This document shows, piece by piece, positions 54,550 to 62,207 of a stretch of DNA of 64,000 nt; the first letter of the stretch is position 1, and the number at the start of each line of letters is the position of its first letter. A model generated the notes under the pieces. It was not told where the DNA came from. It saw only the letters and a program-made list of their open reading frames with translations, and made no database searches. The DNA is from JAVJSD01 sp040219575 (GTDB lineage Bacteria > Planctomycetota > Planctomycetia > Pirellulales > Pirellulaceae). Location: contig JAVJSD010000108.1 in NCBI GenBank assembly GCA_040219575.1, positions 1 to 64,000 on the forward strand, read 5' to 3'. Made by a program: the position numbers and the translations under genes.

Positions 54550-55554
54550 TTATTGCGAGCGGAGGACGGCGAATTGGGCGATCGTCCGCAGGACGTCGAC
54601 GGCCGGACTGGGCGACAAGGCGTCGAGTCGCTCGACGGCTCGGCGTGAATAGTCGAGTGCCTTCTCGCGAGCGTACTCCACCGCGCCGTATCGCTCCAAC
54701 CAGCCCGGCAGGACCTGCGCCAACCGCGGAGAGTCGCCCTGCAACAGGTCGAGAAGTTGCCGGCGCTCGTCGGCGTCGGCCAGTTCCAGCACCCGGATCA
54801 GAGGCAAGGTCGGCTTGCGTTGGTCGAGATCGGTGCCGAGCGACTTTCCCGTGGTCGCCTCGTCGCCCAACACATCGAGCAGGTCGTCGGCGATCTGGAA
54901 GGCGATCCCCAGATCGCGGCCGTACGCGGCCATCCTCTCGACGACCTCCTCGCTTGCGCCGGCGTATTGCGCTCCGAGTCGGCAACCGCAGGAGCAGAGC
55001 TCCGCGGTTTTGGCTTCGATGATGTCGAGGTACTCCGCCTCGTCGAGTTCGAAGTTCCCACGATTGGCGATCTGCCGCAATTCCCCCTCGCAGACGATAT
55101 TGGTGGCCCGGCCGATCAGCCGGCAGGCCAGCGTGCTGTCGAGCGTGCTGGCAAGGTAGAACGAGTGGGTGAACAGATAGTCGCCCAACAGCACGCTGGA
55201 TTTGTTGTCCCAGCGGGAGTTGACCGTCGCCAGATGCCGGCGTTGGTCCGCCTCGTCGAGCACGTCGTCGTGGATCAGCGTGGCGGTATGGATCATCTCG
55301 ACGACCGCCGCCAGCACGCGGTGGTCGGGGGTGACTTCTCCCGTCGCCTGGGCGGAAAGAAGCAGCAAGGCCGGACGCAGCCGTTTACCGCCGAGCAGAC
55401 AACCGTAGCGGACAAGTTCATCGACCGCGGAATAGCGGCTTCGCAGCTCTCGACGCAAAACCGCCTCGACCTGTTGCATTTCCTCGGCGATGGGGGCGTA
55501 CAGAGCGCGGAGGACGTCCGCTGTCGATGGTTGATGGTTGACGGTTTGGCTCAC
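54550..55554 (-). CDS. Polyprenyl diphosphate synthase (octaprenyl/heptaprenyl type)
   Basis: GTG 55554, with TGAGGAA about 8 nt upstream, gives 334 residues, the normal length. The enzyme adds isopentenyl units to an allylic diphosphate, making the side chain of quinones. The first aspartate-rich motif is HDDVLDEADQRR and the second is IADDLLDVLGDE; the conserved LLGGKRLRPALLLL block precedes them. The exact chain length cannot be read. It is followed upstream by moaC on the same strand, 88 bp away, an arrangement without obvious functional link. Confidence 0.93.
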   Translation of the reverse strand: MSQTVNHQPSTADVLRALYAPIAEEMQQVEAVLRRELRSRYSAVDELVRYGCLLGGKRLRPALLLLSAQATGEVTPDHRVLAAVVEMIHTATLIHDDVLDEADQRRHLATVNSRWDNKSSVLLGDYLFTHSFYLASTLDSTLACRLIGRATNIVCEGELRQIANRGNFELDEAEYLDIIEAKTAELCSCGCRLGAQYAGASEEVVERMAAYGRDLGIAFQIADDLLDVLGDEATTGKSLGTDLDQRKPTLPLIRVLELADADERRQLLDLLQGDSPRLAQVLPGWLERYGAVEYAREKALDYSRRAVERLDALSPSPAVDVLRTIAQFAVLRSQ

Positions 55555-55618
55555 CCAGATATTCCTCAAAACCAGGGGCGTCGTCTTCGCCGCTTCCACC
55601 GGAGTTACGCACTTCGGT

Positions 55619-55656
55619 GAAGGTCACTCGCTTTCGCGAAGGTCACTCGCTTTCGC
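55619..55656. repeat. 19-bp tandem duplication across the moaC stop codon
   Basis: GAAGGTCACTCGCTTTCGC is repeated exactly twice (55619-55637, 55638-55656). The second copy contains the TGA stop of moaC on the minus strand; the first copy carries the same bases downstream. Confidence 0.92.
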
Positions 55657-56122
55657 GGACATAGCGCCCGCTGCGTCCGCCGGTCTTTTCCTCGAGGCGG
55701 ACGTGCAGAATCGTCATTGCGCGGTCCACCGCCTTGCACATGTCGTAAATCGTCAGGGCGGCGATGCTGGCCGCCGTCAGGGCCTCCATCTCGACACCGG
55801 TTCGCGCCGTGCAGCCGACCCGCGCCTCGATCGCCACGGTCTGCTCATCCGGAAAGGCGAAATCAATCGTCACCGCGTCCAGAGGCAGTGGATGGCACAG
55901 CGGAATCAAGCCGCCGGTCTGTTTGGCGGCCATGATTCCGGCCAGCCGCGCCACTTCGAGCACGTCGCCCTTGGCCGACTTACCTTCACGGATGCGTTGT
56001 TGGGTCGCCGCGGCCATCCGCACTTGGGCGCTGGCCCGCGCCGTCCGTTGGGTGACCGGCTTTTGCCCGACGTCGACCATTCGGCTGGCGCCGTGCTCGT
56101 CGAAATGCGAGAGGTCGGTCAT
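55643..56122 (-). CDS. moaC: Cyclic pyranopterin monophosphate synthase MoaC
   Basis: The 159-residue protein from ATG 56122 has normal MoaC length. It converts the product of MoaA into cyclic pyranopterin monophosphate, an early step of molybdenum cofactor synthesis. Diagnostic blocks are GASRMVDVGQKPVT, GLIPLCHPLPLDAV and the C-terminal GVEMEALTAASIAALTIYDM followed by CKAVDRAM. No other cofactor genes are adjacent. Confidence 0.97.
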   Translation of the reverse strand: MTDLSHFDEHGASRMVDVGQKPVTQRTARASAQVRMAAATQQRIREGKSAKGDVLEVARLAGIMAAKQTGGLIPLCHPLPLDAVTIDFAFPDEQTVAIEARVGCTARTGVEMEALTAASIAALTIYDMCKAVDRAMTILHVRLEEKTGGRSGRYVRESE

Positions 56123-56256
56123 GCAGCGGGCCGGCAAGCGTCGAAGGGAGGTGGTTGCGAACGTAAACCCTGTATTCTAGGGCGGATCGGGCGTCCGTCG
56201 AGGGGCGGTTACGCACTCTTCAGGGTTCTAACCGCAAGTAGCTCCGTGCGTTAACA

Positions 56257-56345
56257 GGTGGTGAGTGGTGAGTGGTGAGTGGTGAGAGGTGAGAGGTGAG
56301 AGGTGGAGGGGTGAGGGGTGAGGGGTGAGTGAGAACTGGTGAGGG
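56257..56345. repeat. Heptamer array GGTGAGT/GGTGAGA, plus-strand copy
   Basis: About 12 units of a 7-base G-rich word (GGTGAGT drifting to GGTGAGA and GGGGTGA) lie in tandem upstream of moaC. The complementary array is at 56542-56590. Confidence 0.9.
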
Positions 56346-56541
56346 GGCATCGACCGCGTGATGGCGGATTCGCGTTCCACCGCGGGTGAGCGGGCGCCTA
56401 CGTTTCGGTTATTGGAGGCGGTCAACGCCGACTCGCCGACGCTGGGGCGACAGCAGCGACTCCGCCTCGCCAACCAACTCACCTACTCACGAAGGCGACG
56501 ACAAGTCGTCGGCTTGGGGCGAGACCGCGGATTGCTCTCTC

Positions 56542-56590
56542 GCACCCCTCACCACTCACCACTCACCACTCACCACTCACCACTCACCAA
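56542..56590. repeat. Heptamer array, inverted copy
   Basis: Six to seven tandem CACTCAC-type heptamers, the reverse complement of the array at 56257-56345. Transcribed together, the two could pair into a long hairpin enclosing about 200 bases. Confidence 0.9.
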
Positions 56591-56592
56591 AC

Positions 56593-56625
56593 AAAAAAAC
56601 CGCCGCGGGGGTCAACCGCGGCGGT
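56593..56625 (-). terminator. Rho-independent terminator of the HTH-receiver gene
   Basis: On the minus strand a 10-bp perfect GC stem (56625-56616 with 56608-56599; ACCGCCGCGG) with a 7-base loop is followed by seven T (56599-56593). It ends transcription 45 bp after the stop of the gene at 56670. Confidence 0.93.
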
Positions 56626-56669
56626 CTGAATTTTCGTCGGCGATTATGATCACGTCGCGAAGGGCGCTC

Positions 56670-57242
56670 TTAGACGAGCTCCTTCTTCGCTCCGATCAGC
56701 GTTCGCAGTCGTTCGGCCAAGAGTTTGGCGTCGAACGGCTTTTTGAACGTCTCGTTGATGGCGGAACGATCGAAGCTGATCGGGCTGCCGTCGTCGGGCA
56801 GCAAGGCGATCAGGATCGTTTCGCCAAAGTCGGGGTTCTTCCGCAGGTTCTGGCAAATCTGGAGCGCTTCCACCCGGCCGATCGAGAAATCGACAATGAT
56901 GCAGTCGGGATGAAAACTCTCGGCTTGGATGCCGGCTTCGAAGCCGCTGGCGGCGACAGCCACCTTGAACGCCTTCTCGGGCGGCAGTTCGCGCTTCATA
57001 TTCTCGATCAGCACCTGATCCTGAGCGACGACCAGGACTTTCGCCATGGCTTCGTCTTCGAGATCCCCCAGGGGCATTCCGTGCTCCTTGAGGAACTTGA
57101 TCAGGTATTCACGAGGAATACGGCGGTCTTGAGATCCGGGGATGCGGTATCCCTTCAGCCGACCCGAGTCAAACCATTTGCTGACCGTGCGGGGGGCCAC
57201 TTTACAGATCTTGGCGACCTGTCCGGTAGTAAAGACCTTCAT
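56670..57242 (-). CDS. DNA-binding regulator: excisionase-type HTH plus receiver-like domain
   Basis: ATG 57242, with GGAG 9 nt upstream, gives 190 residues; in-frame ATGs at 57257 and 57266 are possible. Residues 1-55 are a MerR/excisionase-type winged helix (FTTGQVAKICKVAPRTVSKW, then YRIPGSQDRRIPREYLIKFL). Residues 65-187 are a CheY-like receiver: the phospho-acceptor aspartate (CIIVDFSIG) and the lysine (FKKPF) are kept. The acidic pair near the first strand is altered (VLVVAQDQ) and the switch Thr/Ser is absent (ILIALLPDD). It may therefore work without classical phosphorylation. A strong terminator follows. Confidence 0.9.
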   Translation of the reverse strand: MKVFTTGQVAKICKVAPRTVSKWFDSGRLKGYRIPGSQDRRIPREYLIKFLKEHGMPLGDLEDEAMAKVLVVAQDQVLIENMKRELPPEKAFKVAVAASGFEAGIQAESFHPDCIIVDFSIGRVEALQICQNLRKNPDFGETILIALLPDDGSPISFDRSAINETFKKPFDAKLLAERLRTLIGAKKELV

Positions 57243-58169
57243 CGCAGGTTTCTCCATTACACTCATTGGCTCGTTATTGGCCGTCGCGAACGGCGTTCGC
57301 GGCGGCGTCTCGCCCCCAATGCTTGTGGCATAACGGCCGTGGTTTCGGTCCTTCTTGCCGGCTGTGGGGAGACCGGCCTTTACCACAAGCGCCTGGGTCG
57401 GGGCTTGACGGAAATCTGCTTCTGCGTGGTTGGGTCAGTTCCCTCTGATCCGCACCTTGCTTAAGACATCGGCAATTGGCGTGTCAGGAAGTGGGGGAAA
57501 ATCCGTTACGCGGAGCATGTTCGGCGAACCTCTCCGTTACAGACCAACCCTGCTTACTGACACAAGTACGCGGCGTGGTACGCAGGTGGGAAGACGCGCA
57601 GTGAGATCCCGCGACTCTGGGTCGTGCGACGCATGAACTCGTCACAGGCAGCGATGCCCGCGGCAGGTCCCCCCTTGGATTGGTTGTTCACCAGCAAGCG
57701 TCGGGCGTTGCGGCCTCGGCCCGACGCCAAAAATCTTGCTGCAGAACAACCCTTCCGAAGGTTAATTTCGTTTCGCCAGGGCCGATGACTTTAGAAACTT
57801 TCAACAGTCGTGCCGAACGGCGCGATTAAAGCATTGCTGACGAACTCGGCGCGGCCGCCGATTACGAGAAACCTGACAGCGCAACGTGTTGCTCCGTATT
57901 GCGTTAAACAGTCTGGTCAGCCAAGTTGTGCCGATTAGCGGAACTCTCCGTGAATTTCGCTCCTTTTCTTCTACGAAGCGGCGCGGGAAATGGTTGCGAG
58001 CGGCGAAAGGGCAGGGTATTTTCCGAAAACAACGATTGCACCGCCGATTCCACGACCAAAACGGCGGGGGCGCTGGCTCGCCCGGCATTCACTTTTCGTG
58101 GTTTCGCGGCGATTGAGGAATCCGTCCCTGCAGGACGCCGACTGTTCCGCCCTCTAGCACGGCCCATCG
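57243..58169. other. 927-bp region without supported gene
   Basis: No frame has protein-like composition in either strand. A 9-bp stem GCGTCGGGC / GCCCGACGC (57698-57706, 57719-57727) with a 12-base loop is the only clear structure. The length suggests a non-coding RNA, a long leader of the regulator gene on the minus strand, or a decayed gene. Confidence 0.5.
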
Positions 58170-58634
58170 ATGAAACACCCGCTGTCTTTCACCGACCTAC
58201 AGGTCGGCGACCGGTTCGTGACCCACGCCCGGACGATTACCGAGGCCGACGTGGTGAACTTCGCCTGTTTCTCCGGCGACTACGACCCGTTGCACACCGA
58301 CCATGAGTTCGCCAAGACGTCGCCGTTCGGCCGTCCCATCGCCCACGGGTTGCTGGGGCTTTCCTGGGTGGCCGGCTTGAGCATCCAGAACCCCTGGGTG
58401 CGGACCGTCGCCTTCGTGTCGATCGAGCAGTGGAAGTTCCTCAAACCGCTCTACATCGGCGATACGGTGCATGTGGTGACGGAAGTGGCCCAGATGCAGC
58501 AACGCGGCCGCAAGCGGGGGCAAGTGACGTGGAAGCGGCAATTGATCAACCAGCGCGGCGAGGTCACGCAGGAGGGCGAACTGGTGACGCTGGTCGAACT
58601 TCACCCGCAACGGCGCGAGACCGAATCCGGCTGA
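58170..58634 (+). CDS. MaoC-like dehydratase / enoyl-CoA hydratase
   Basis: The 154-residue protein has a hot-dog fold of the MaoC type. The catalytic signature is DYDPLHTDHEFAKTSPFGRP followed by IAHGLLGLS, with the aspartate and histidine expected for hydration of trans-2-enoyl-CoA. It is cytoplasmic and normally a dimer. It is followed 162 bp later by tpx in the same direction, but that gap suggests separate transcription. Confidence 0.9.
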   Translation: MKHPLSFTDLQVGDRFVTHARTITEADVVNFACFSGDYDPLHTDHEFAKTSPFGRPIAHGLLGLSWVAGLSIQNPWVRTVAFVSIEQWKFLKPLYIGDTVHVVTEVAQMQQRGRKRGQVTWKRQLINQRGEVTQEGELVTLVELHPQRRETESG

Positions 58635-58796
58635 CGGCGCCTGCGCGCGCGGCCGCGCCGCAACCCTCTTGTGAGCCGCAAAGGCCGGCGCGATACTACC
58701 TGCCAGTCATCGTCGGCGTCCGGGCCGCCCGCCCATGGCGGTCGTCCGCCGCACTTCCTTGAACTTCTCAGTCTTTTTCCCCAAGAGGAAACCCCC

Positions 58797-59315
58797 ATGT
58801 CGCGCGCCGCAGCCGTCACTTTCAAAGGCAACCCGCTCACCCTGGCCGGCGAAGCCGTCCAAGCCGGTCAGCCCGCCCCCGATTTCAAACTTCACTACTA
58901 CCAGGATGGGCTGCAGACCATCACGCCTGGCGATTTGAAGGGAAAGCCGACGATCATCAGCGTCGTTCCCTCGCTCGATACGCCTGTTTGCGCCGTGCAG
59001 ACGAAGCGTTTCAATCAAGACCTCGCCGAACTGGGCGACAAGATCAACGCGCTGACGGTGAGCCTCGACCTGCCCTTCGCGCAGGGTCGTTTCTGCGGCG
59101 CCGAAGGCATCAGCAACATGCGCACGGCCAGCGACTACCAGGACCGCAGTTTCGGCAACAACTGGGGCATGCTGATCGAAGAGTTGAAGTTGTTGGCCCG
59201 CGGCGTGTTCGTCGTCGACGCCGACGGCAAAGTGACGTACGCCCAAACGGTGAGTGAAGTCACCAGCGAGCCCGACTACGACGCCGCGCTGTCGGCGCTG
59301 AAGTCGCTGGTGTGA
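58797..59315 (+). CDS. tpx: Thiol peroxidase Tpx
   Basis: ATG 58797, with GAGGAAA about 6 nt upstream, gives 172 residues, normal for Tpx (atypical 2-Cys peroxiredoxin). It reduces hydroperoxides with electrons from thioredoxin. The peroxidatic cysteine is Cys65 in VPSLDTPVCAVQT and the resolving cysteine is Cys100 in GRFCGAEG. It ends about 75 bp before a clear terminator. Confidence 0.97.
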   Translation: MSRAAAVTFKGNPLTLAGEAVQAGQPAPDFKLHYYQDGLQTITPGDLKGKPTIISVVPSLDTPVCAVQTKRFNQDLAELGDKINALTVSLDLPFAQGRFCGAEGISNMRTASDYQDRSFGNNWGMLIEELKLLARGVFVVDADGKVTYAQTVSEVTSEPDYDAALSALKSLV

Positions 59316-59749
59316 ACGAGCGCGCCGCCGCGCGATTCGTCGACAAGACCGCGCGGCGTTCGTCGTCGACAACTTGAAGCCATCGAACAGAGGACGAACG
59401 CGCGGGTGTTCGTCCTTTGTCTTTTTGTGGAAAAGGTGTCGAAAACATGTTGCATAAATCTGAACGATGCGTACAACTACAAACTTGGAGGACCCAACAA
59501 GCTTTATCGTTTCGATTACGAGGCATGCGGTGTGCCGAGTCGCGAGACGCTCCGAGTGGCCGCCAGCGAGTGACGAACGAACGTCGAGTGACGAACGAAA
59601 GTCAAAAGACGAACAAGCGTCGGTTGGTGATCGTCAAGCGGAGAAAAGCGGTTGGTAGTACAGGAGGCGACGTCGCTTACCGGGCTCTAGGCAAATAGGA
59701 AGCCTTCGGCGACGGACTTCGCCAAACCTTGAATTACGGAGGACGTAAA
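59316..59749. other. Intergenic region between tpx and the mini-histone gene
   Basis: It contains the tpx terminator and imperfect 18-bp repeats of CGAGTGACGAACGAA (59567-59581, 59585-59599, and a third decayed unit). No protein-like frame was seen. Confidence 0.6.
59391..59426 (+). terminator. Rho-independent terminator of tpx
   Basis: A 9-bp stem (AGGACGAAC 59391-59399 with GTTCGTCCT 59408-59416) and an 8-base loop precede the T-rich run TTGTCTTTTT. Confidence 0.85.
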
Positions 59750-59905
59750 GTGGCCAAGAAGAAAGCGACCAAGAAGAAGACGGCCAAGAAGAAGGCCGTC
59801 AAGAAGAAGGCTGTCAAGAAGAAGGCCGCCAAGAAGAAAACGGCCAAGAAAAAGACGGCCAAGAAAAAGGTCGCCAAGAAGAAAGCTACCAAGAAGAAGA
59901 AGTAG
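59750..59905 (+). CDS. Lysine-rich histone H1-like small protein
   Basis: GTG 59750, with GGAGGA 6 nt upstream, gives a 51-residue protein that consists almost only of KKKA, KKKT and KKKV units (MAKKKATKKKTAKKKAVKKK and so on). Such proteins resemble the lysine-rich tails of bacterial histone H1-like proteins and would bind DNA or RNA non-specifically. Its small size and GTG start make it easy to miss. It has its own strong terminator (59981-60019), which supports it as a real gene. Confidence 0.85.
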   Translation: MAKKKATKKKTAKKKAVKKKAVKKKAAKKKTAKKKTAKKKVAKKKATKKKK

Positions 59906-59980
59906 CTTGTCCCTGTCGGCCGCATGGGCGCCGTGCGGTTGACCCGCGTTGGCGAACAACGCGTTTGAAAACAACGAGAA

Positions 59981-60019
59981 AGAGCCGTCCCGAAGCATTC
60001 GGGACGGCTCTAATTTTTT
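59981..60019 (+). terminator. Rho-independent terminator of the mini-histone gene
   Basis: A 14-bp perfect stem (AGAGCCGTCCCGAA, 59981-59994, with 59998-60011) with loop GCA is followed by AA and six T. Confidence 0.95.
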
Positions 60020-60156
60020 GCGCCCGGCGGCTCCGTATTCATCGCGGCAATACTCGCTGCAAGCCCTTTCACTTCATGGCCTTGTGATCCGACGTCCGCC
60101 CGCGGCAGACATCGCCTGACGATCCTGCTCGGGCGACGGTCGCGGCCTGCCGGCGT

Positions 60157-61266
60157 CTACGGGTGCAGGTAGAATCGCGTGATGTGGAAGAAGACTGGGG
60201 CGGCGAAGCAGAGCGAGTCGATGCGGTCGAGAACGCCGGCGTGCCCCTGCACCAGGGTGCCGTAGTCGCGCACGCCGCGGTCGCGCTTGATGGCCGACAT
60301 CGTCATCCCGCCGGCCGCGCCCATCACGGCGATGGTGGCCGACATCGCCGCGCTGCCGGCCAACGTGAACGGCGTGGCCCACGTGAAGACCAGCCCGAAC
60401 AGCGCCGTCGTCAACACGCTGCCGACGAGCCCCTCCCAGGTCTTGCTGGCGTTGATGTCCGGGGCGATCACATGGCGTCCCAGCAGGCGATCCCAGATGT
60501 AGTGCATGACGTCGGCGATCTGCACCAACAACACGAAGTAGACCAGCAGCTTGGCGTTGTGGTTTTCCTCGCCTTTTTGGCCGGGGTCGGTCCAGGGAAC
60601 CATTTCACCGTCTTGCCACTGCACGAGCTCCATGTCCAAGAGCGCCGGTGCGTAGCTCAGCGAATAGACGCAGATCAAGAGGCCCGCCTGAATCTTCGCC
60701 GCGCGTTCCAGAAATCGTTTGTGGTCGCCCGAAATCGCGATCTGCGCCGGAATCACCAGCGAGGCGTAGACCGGAATCATGATGCTGTAGAAGCCGTAGA
60801 AGTCTTTGCCGGCCAGCCCGAGTCGACCATACAGGCCGTCTCGATCGGCGCCGACCAGTTCGCTCCCCACCGCCACCAGGAAGTATTGAAACGGCGTGAA
60901 CAGAAAGAACGCCCAGAACAACGCGCGGTGGTCGCCGCGTCGGGTGGGCGTCATGGTGATGAATTCGCGCAGGGCCCAAAACGAAACCAGACCAAACAGT
61001 ACGACCGTCGCGATGCGGCCCAGAAACAGCCCGGAGACCAGGATGGCCGTCATCAGCCACCAGGCCCGCAGCCGATAGCTGAAAGTGCGGACCACCGCCG
61101 CGTTGACGGTCGTTTCGGGCTGTCGGCGGAGAATCAGCACGGCGCCGTAGGCGCCGGCCAGCATCAGCAGCACCACGCCCAGCAGCACCATGGTGGGCGT
61201 GTCGAGCTGGTTGAAGACGGTTTGCCCCAACAGCGGCGCGGCGGCGGGTTTCGCGAGTAGATGCAT
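60157..61266 (-). CDS. cdsA: Phosphatidate cytidylyltransferase
   Basis: The 369-residue protein has about eight to nine transmembrane helices. The family signature near the C-terminus is seen in pieces: NASKTWEGLVGSVL, then MSAIKRDRGVRDYGTLVQGHAG and DRIDSLCFAAPVFF. It makes CDP-diacylglycerol from phosphatidate and CTP in the membrane. Its start lies 7 nt after the acyltransferase stop, and its ribosome site (GAAGG) is inside that gene, so the two are an operon for phospholipid synthesis. Confidence 0.95.
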   Translation of the reverse strand: MHLLAKPAAAPLLGQTVFNQLDTPTMVLLGVVLLMLAGAYGAVLILRRQPETTVNAAVVRTFSYRLRAWWLMTAILVSGLFLGRIATVVLFGLVSFWALREFITMTPTRRGDHRALFWAFFLFTPFQYFLVAVGSELVGADRDGLYGRLGLAGKDFYGFYSIMIPVYASLVIPAQIAISGDHKRFLERAAKIQAGLLICVYSLSYAPALLDMELVQWQDGEMVPWTDPGQKGEENHNAKLLVYFVLLVQIADVMHYIWDRLLGRHVIAPDINASKTWEGLVGSVLTTALFGLVFTWATPFTLAGSAAMSATIAVMGAAGGMTMSAIKRDRGVRDYGTLVQGHAGVLDRIDSLCFAAPVFFHITRFYLHP

Positions 61267-61273
61267 ACGGCGG

Positions 61274-61879
61274 TCAGATTTCCTTCAGGCGAAGCACCGC
61301 CTCGCGGGCGCGCCGGAGAAACTCGGCCTTGGGTTCGCCCGCCTCCAGCCAGATGGGCGGACCGATGGTGATACAACTGAGCAGCGGCACTGGCAGGATC
61401 TCGCCGCGCGGCAGCACGCGATTCAGATTGTCGATGTAAACGGGAACGAGTTCCAGGTCGGGCCGCTTCTTTCCCAGATAGTACAGCCCGCTTTTGAACT
61501 CCCCCATTTCGTCCTCGACGTTCCGTGCTCCCTCGGGAAACACGATGAGCGAGTACTTATGGCCGATCTCGCGGATCATGACGTCGGGAGGACTTTCGTG
61601 AACTTTGATTTTTTTTCGATCGATGAGGATCACGTTGAACAACCGGGCGATGTAGCGTCGCACGGCGCCGCGTTCCCAATAGTCGCGGGCCGCCACCGGT
61701 CGGGTGAGGTCGCGGATTTCCTTGGGAAGCGACGACCACAGGACCAGGGCGTCAAGATGACTGGTGTGATTGGCGAAATACACTCGCTGGCACGTGTCGG
61801 GCTGGCAGTCCAGCCAGCGCACCGTCGCTCCGCTGAACAATTTGGCGAGCAGAGCGAGTGCGGAGCGGGTGAGGTTCAT
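61274..61879 (-). CDS. PlsC-type 1-acylglycerol-3-phosphate acyltransferase
   Basis: From ATG 61879 the protein has 201 residues. The acyltransferase motif HxxxxD is NHTSHLD and the substrate motif is VFPEGAR; a further block is VPVYIDNLNRVLP. It would acylate lysophosphatidate at the membrane to give phosphatidate, the substrate of the CdsA encoded next. Ribosome site is not obvious. Other glycerolipid acyl acceptors are possible, but the operon favours PlsC function. Confidence 0.9.
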   Translation of the reverse strand: MNLTRSALALLAKLFSGATVRWLDCQPDTCQRVYFANHTSHLDALVLWSSLPKEIRDLTRPVAARDYWERGAVRRYIARLFNVILIDRKKIKVHESPPDVMIREIGHKYSLIVFPEGARNVEDEMGEFKSGLYYLGKKRPDLELVPVYIDNLNRVLPRGEILPVPLLSCITIGPPIWLEAGEPKAEFLRRAREAVLRLKEI

Positions 61880-62207
61880 CGCTGGGAGGCTTTCACCTCG
61901 AGCGGAGGGCGAGCGTCGGCCGACCAAGGTGGATCACGCCGCCCTGCCCGATGGGCCTGGCGGCGCTTGATTATCGGTAGCGGACACGCCCCAAGTGTAG
62001 GAATCCATTATGCTTAGAGGAATCCGCCATGGTAGCCCAAGCGATGCGTCATGCCCAGGGCAAAGCTTGACACCCGCGCCCGCGCGGCCGAATATTACTG
62101 CGGACCGCGACGAGCGAATCGTTTATGTCGACCCCGCGCATCGCGGCGGCCGACTGCGAGCGATGCCCCACGCCCTGTATCGCGCGTTGCGGAACGAATT
62201 ATCACTC
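61880..62207. other. Divergent intergenic region, 328 bp
   Basis: It lies between the acyltransferase (minus) and the GTPase gene (plus). The plus frame stays open upstream of 62208 but has no family resemblance. No repeat or terminator was seen. Confidence 0.55.

Larger units (their letters stand above)
56123..56598. other. Intergenic region upstream of moaC
   Basis: It holds two inverted heptamer arrays (56257-56345, 56542-56590) around about 200 bp without a protein-like frame. The terminator of the regulator gene follows at 56593-56625. Confidence 0.6.

Noticed and set aside
56257..56590. CRISPR-like array
   Set aside because: Units are 7 bp without spacers and no cas genes are present.
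56358..57464. A 368-codon plus-strand open frame
   Set aside because: It is antisense to the HTH-receiver gene and translates heptamer repeats and the terminator.
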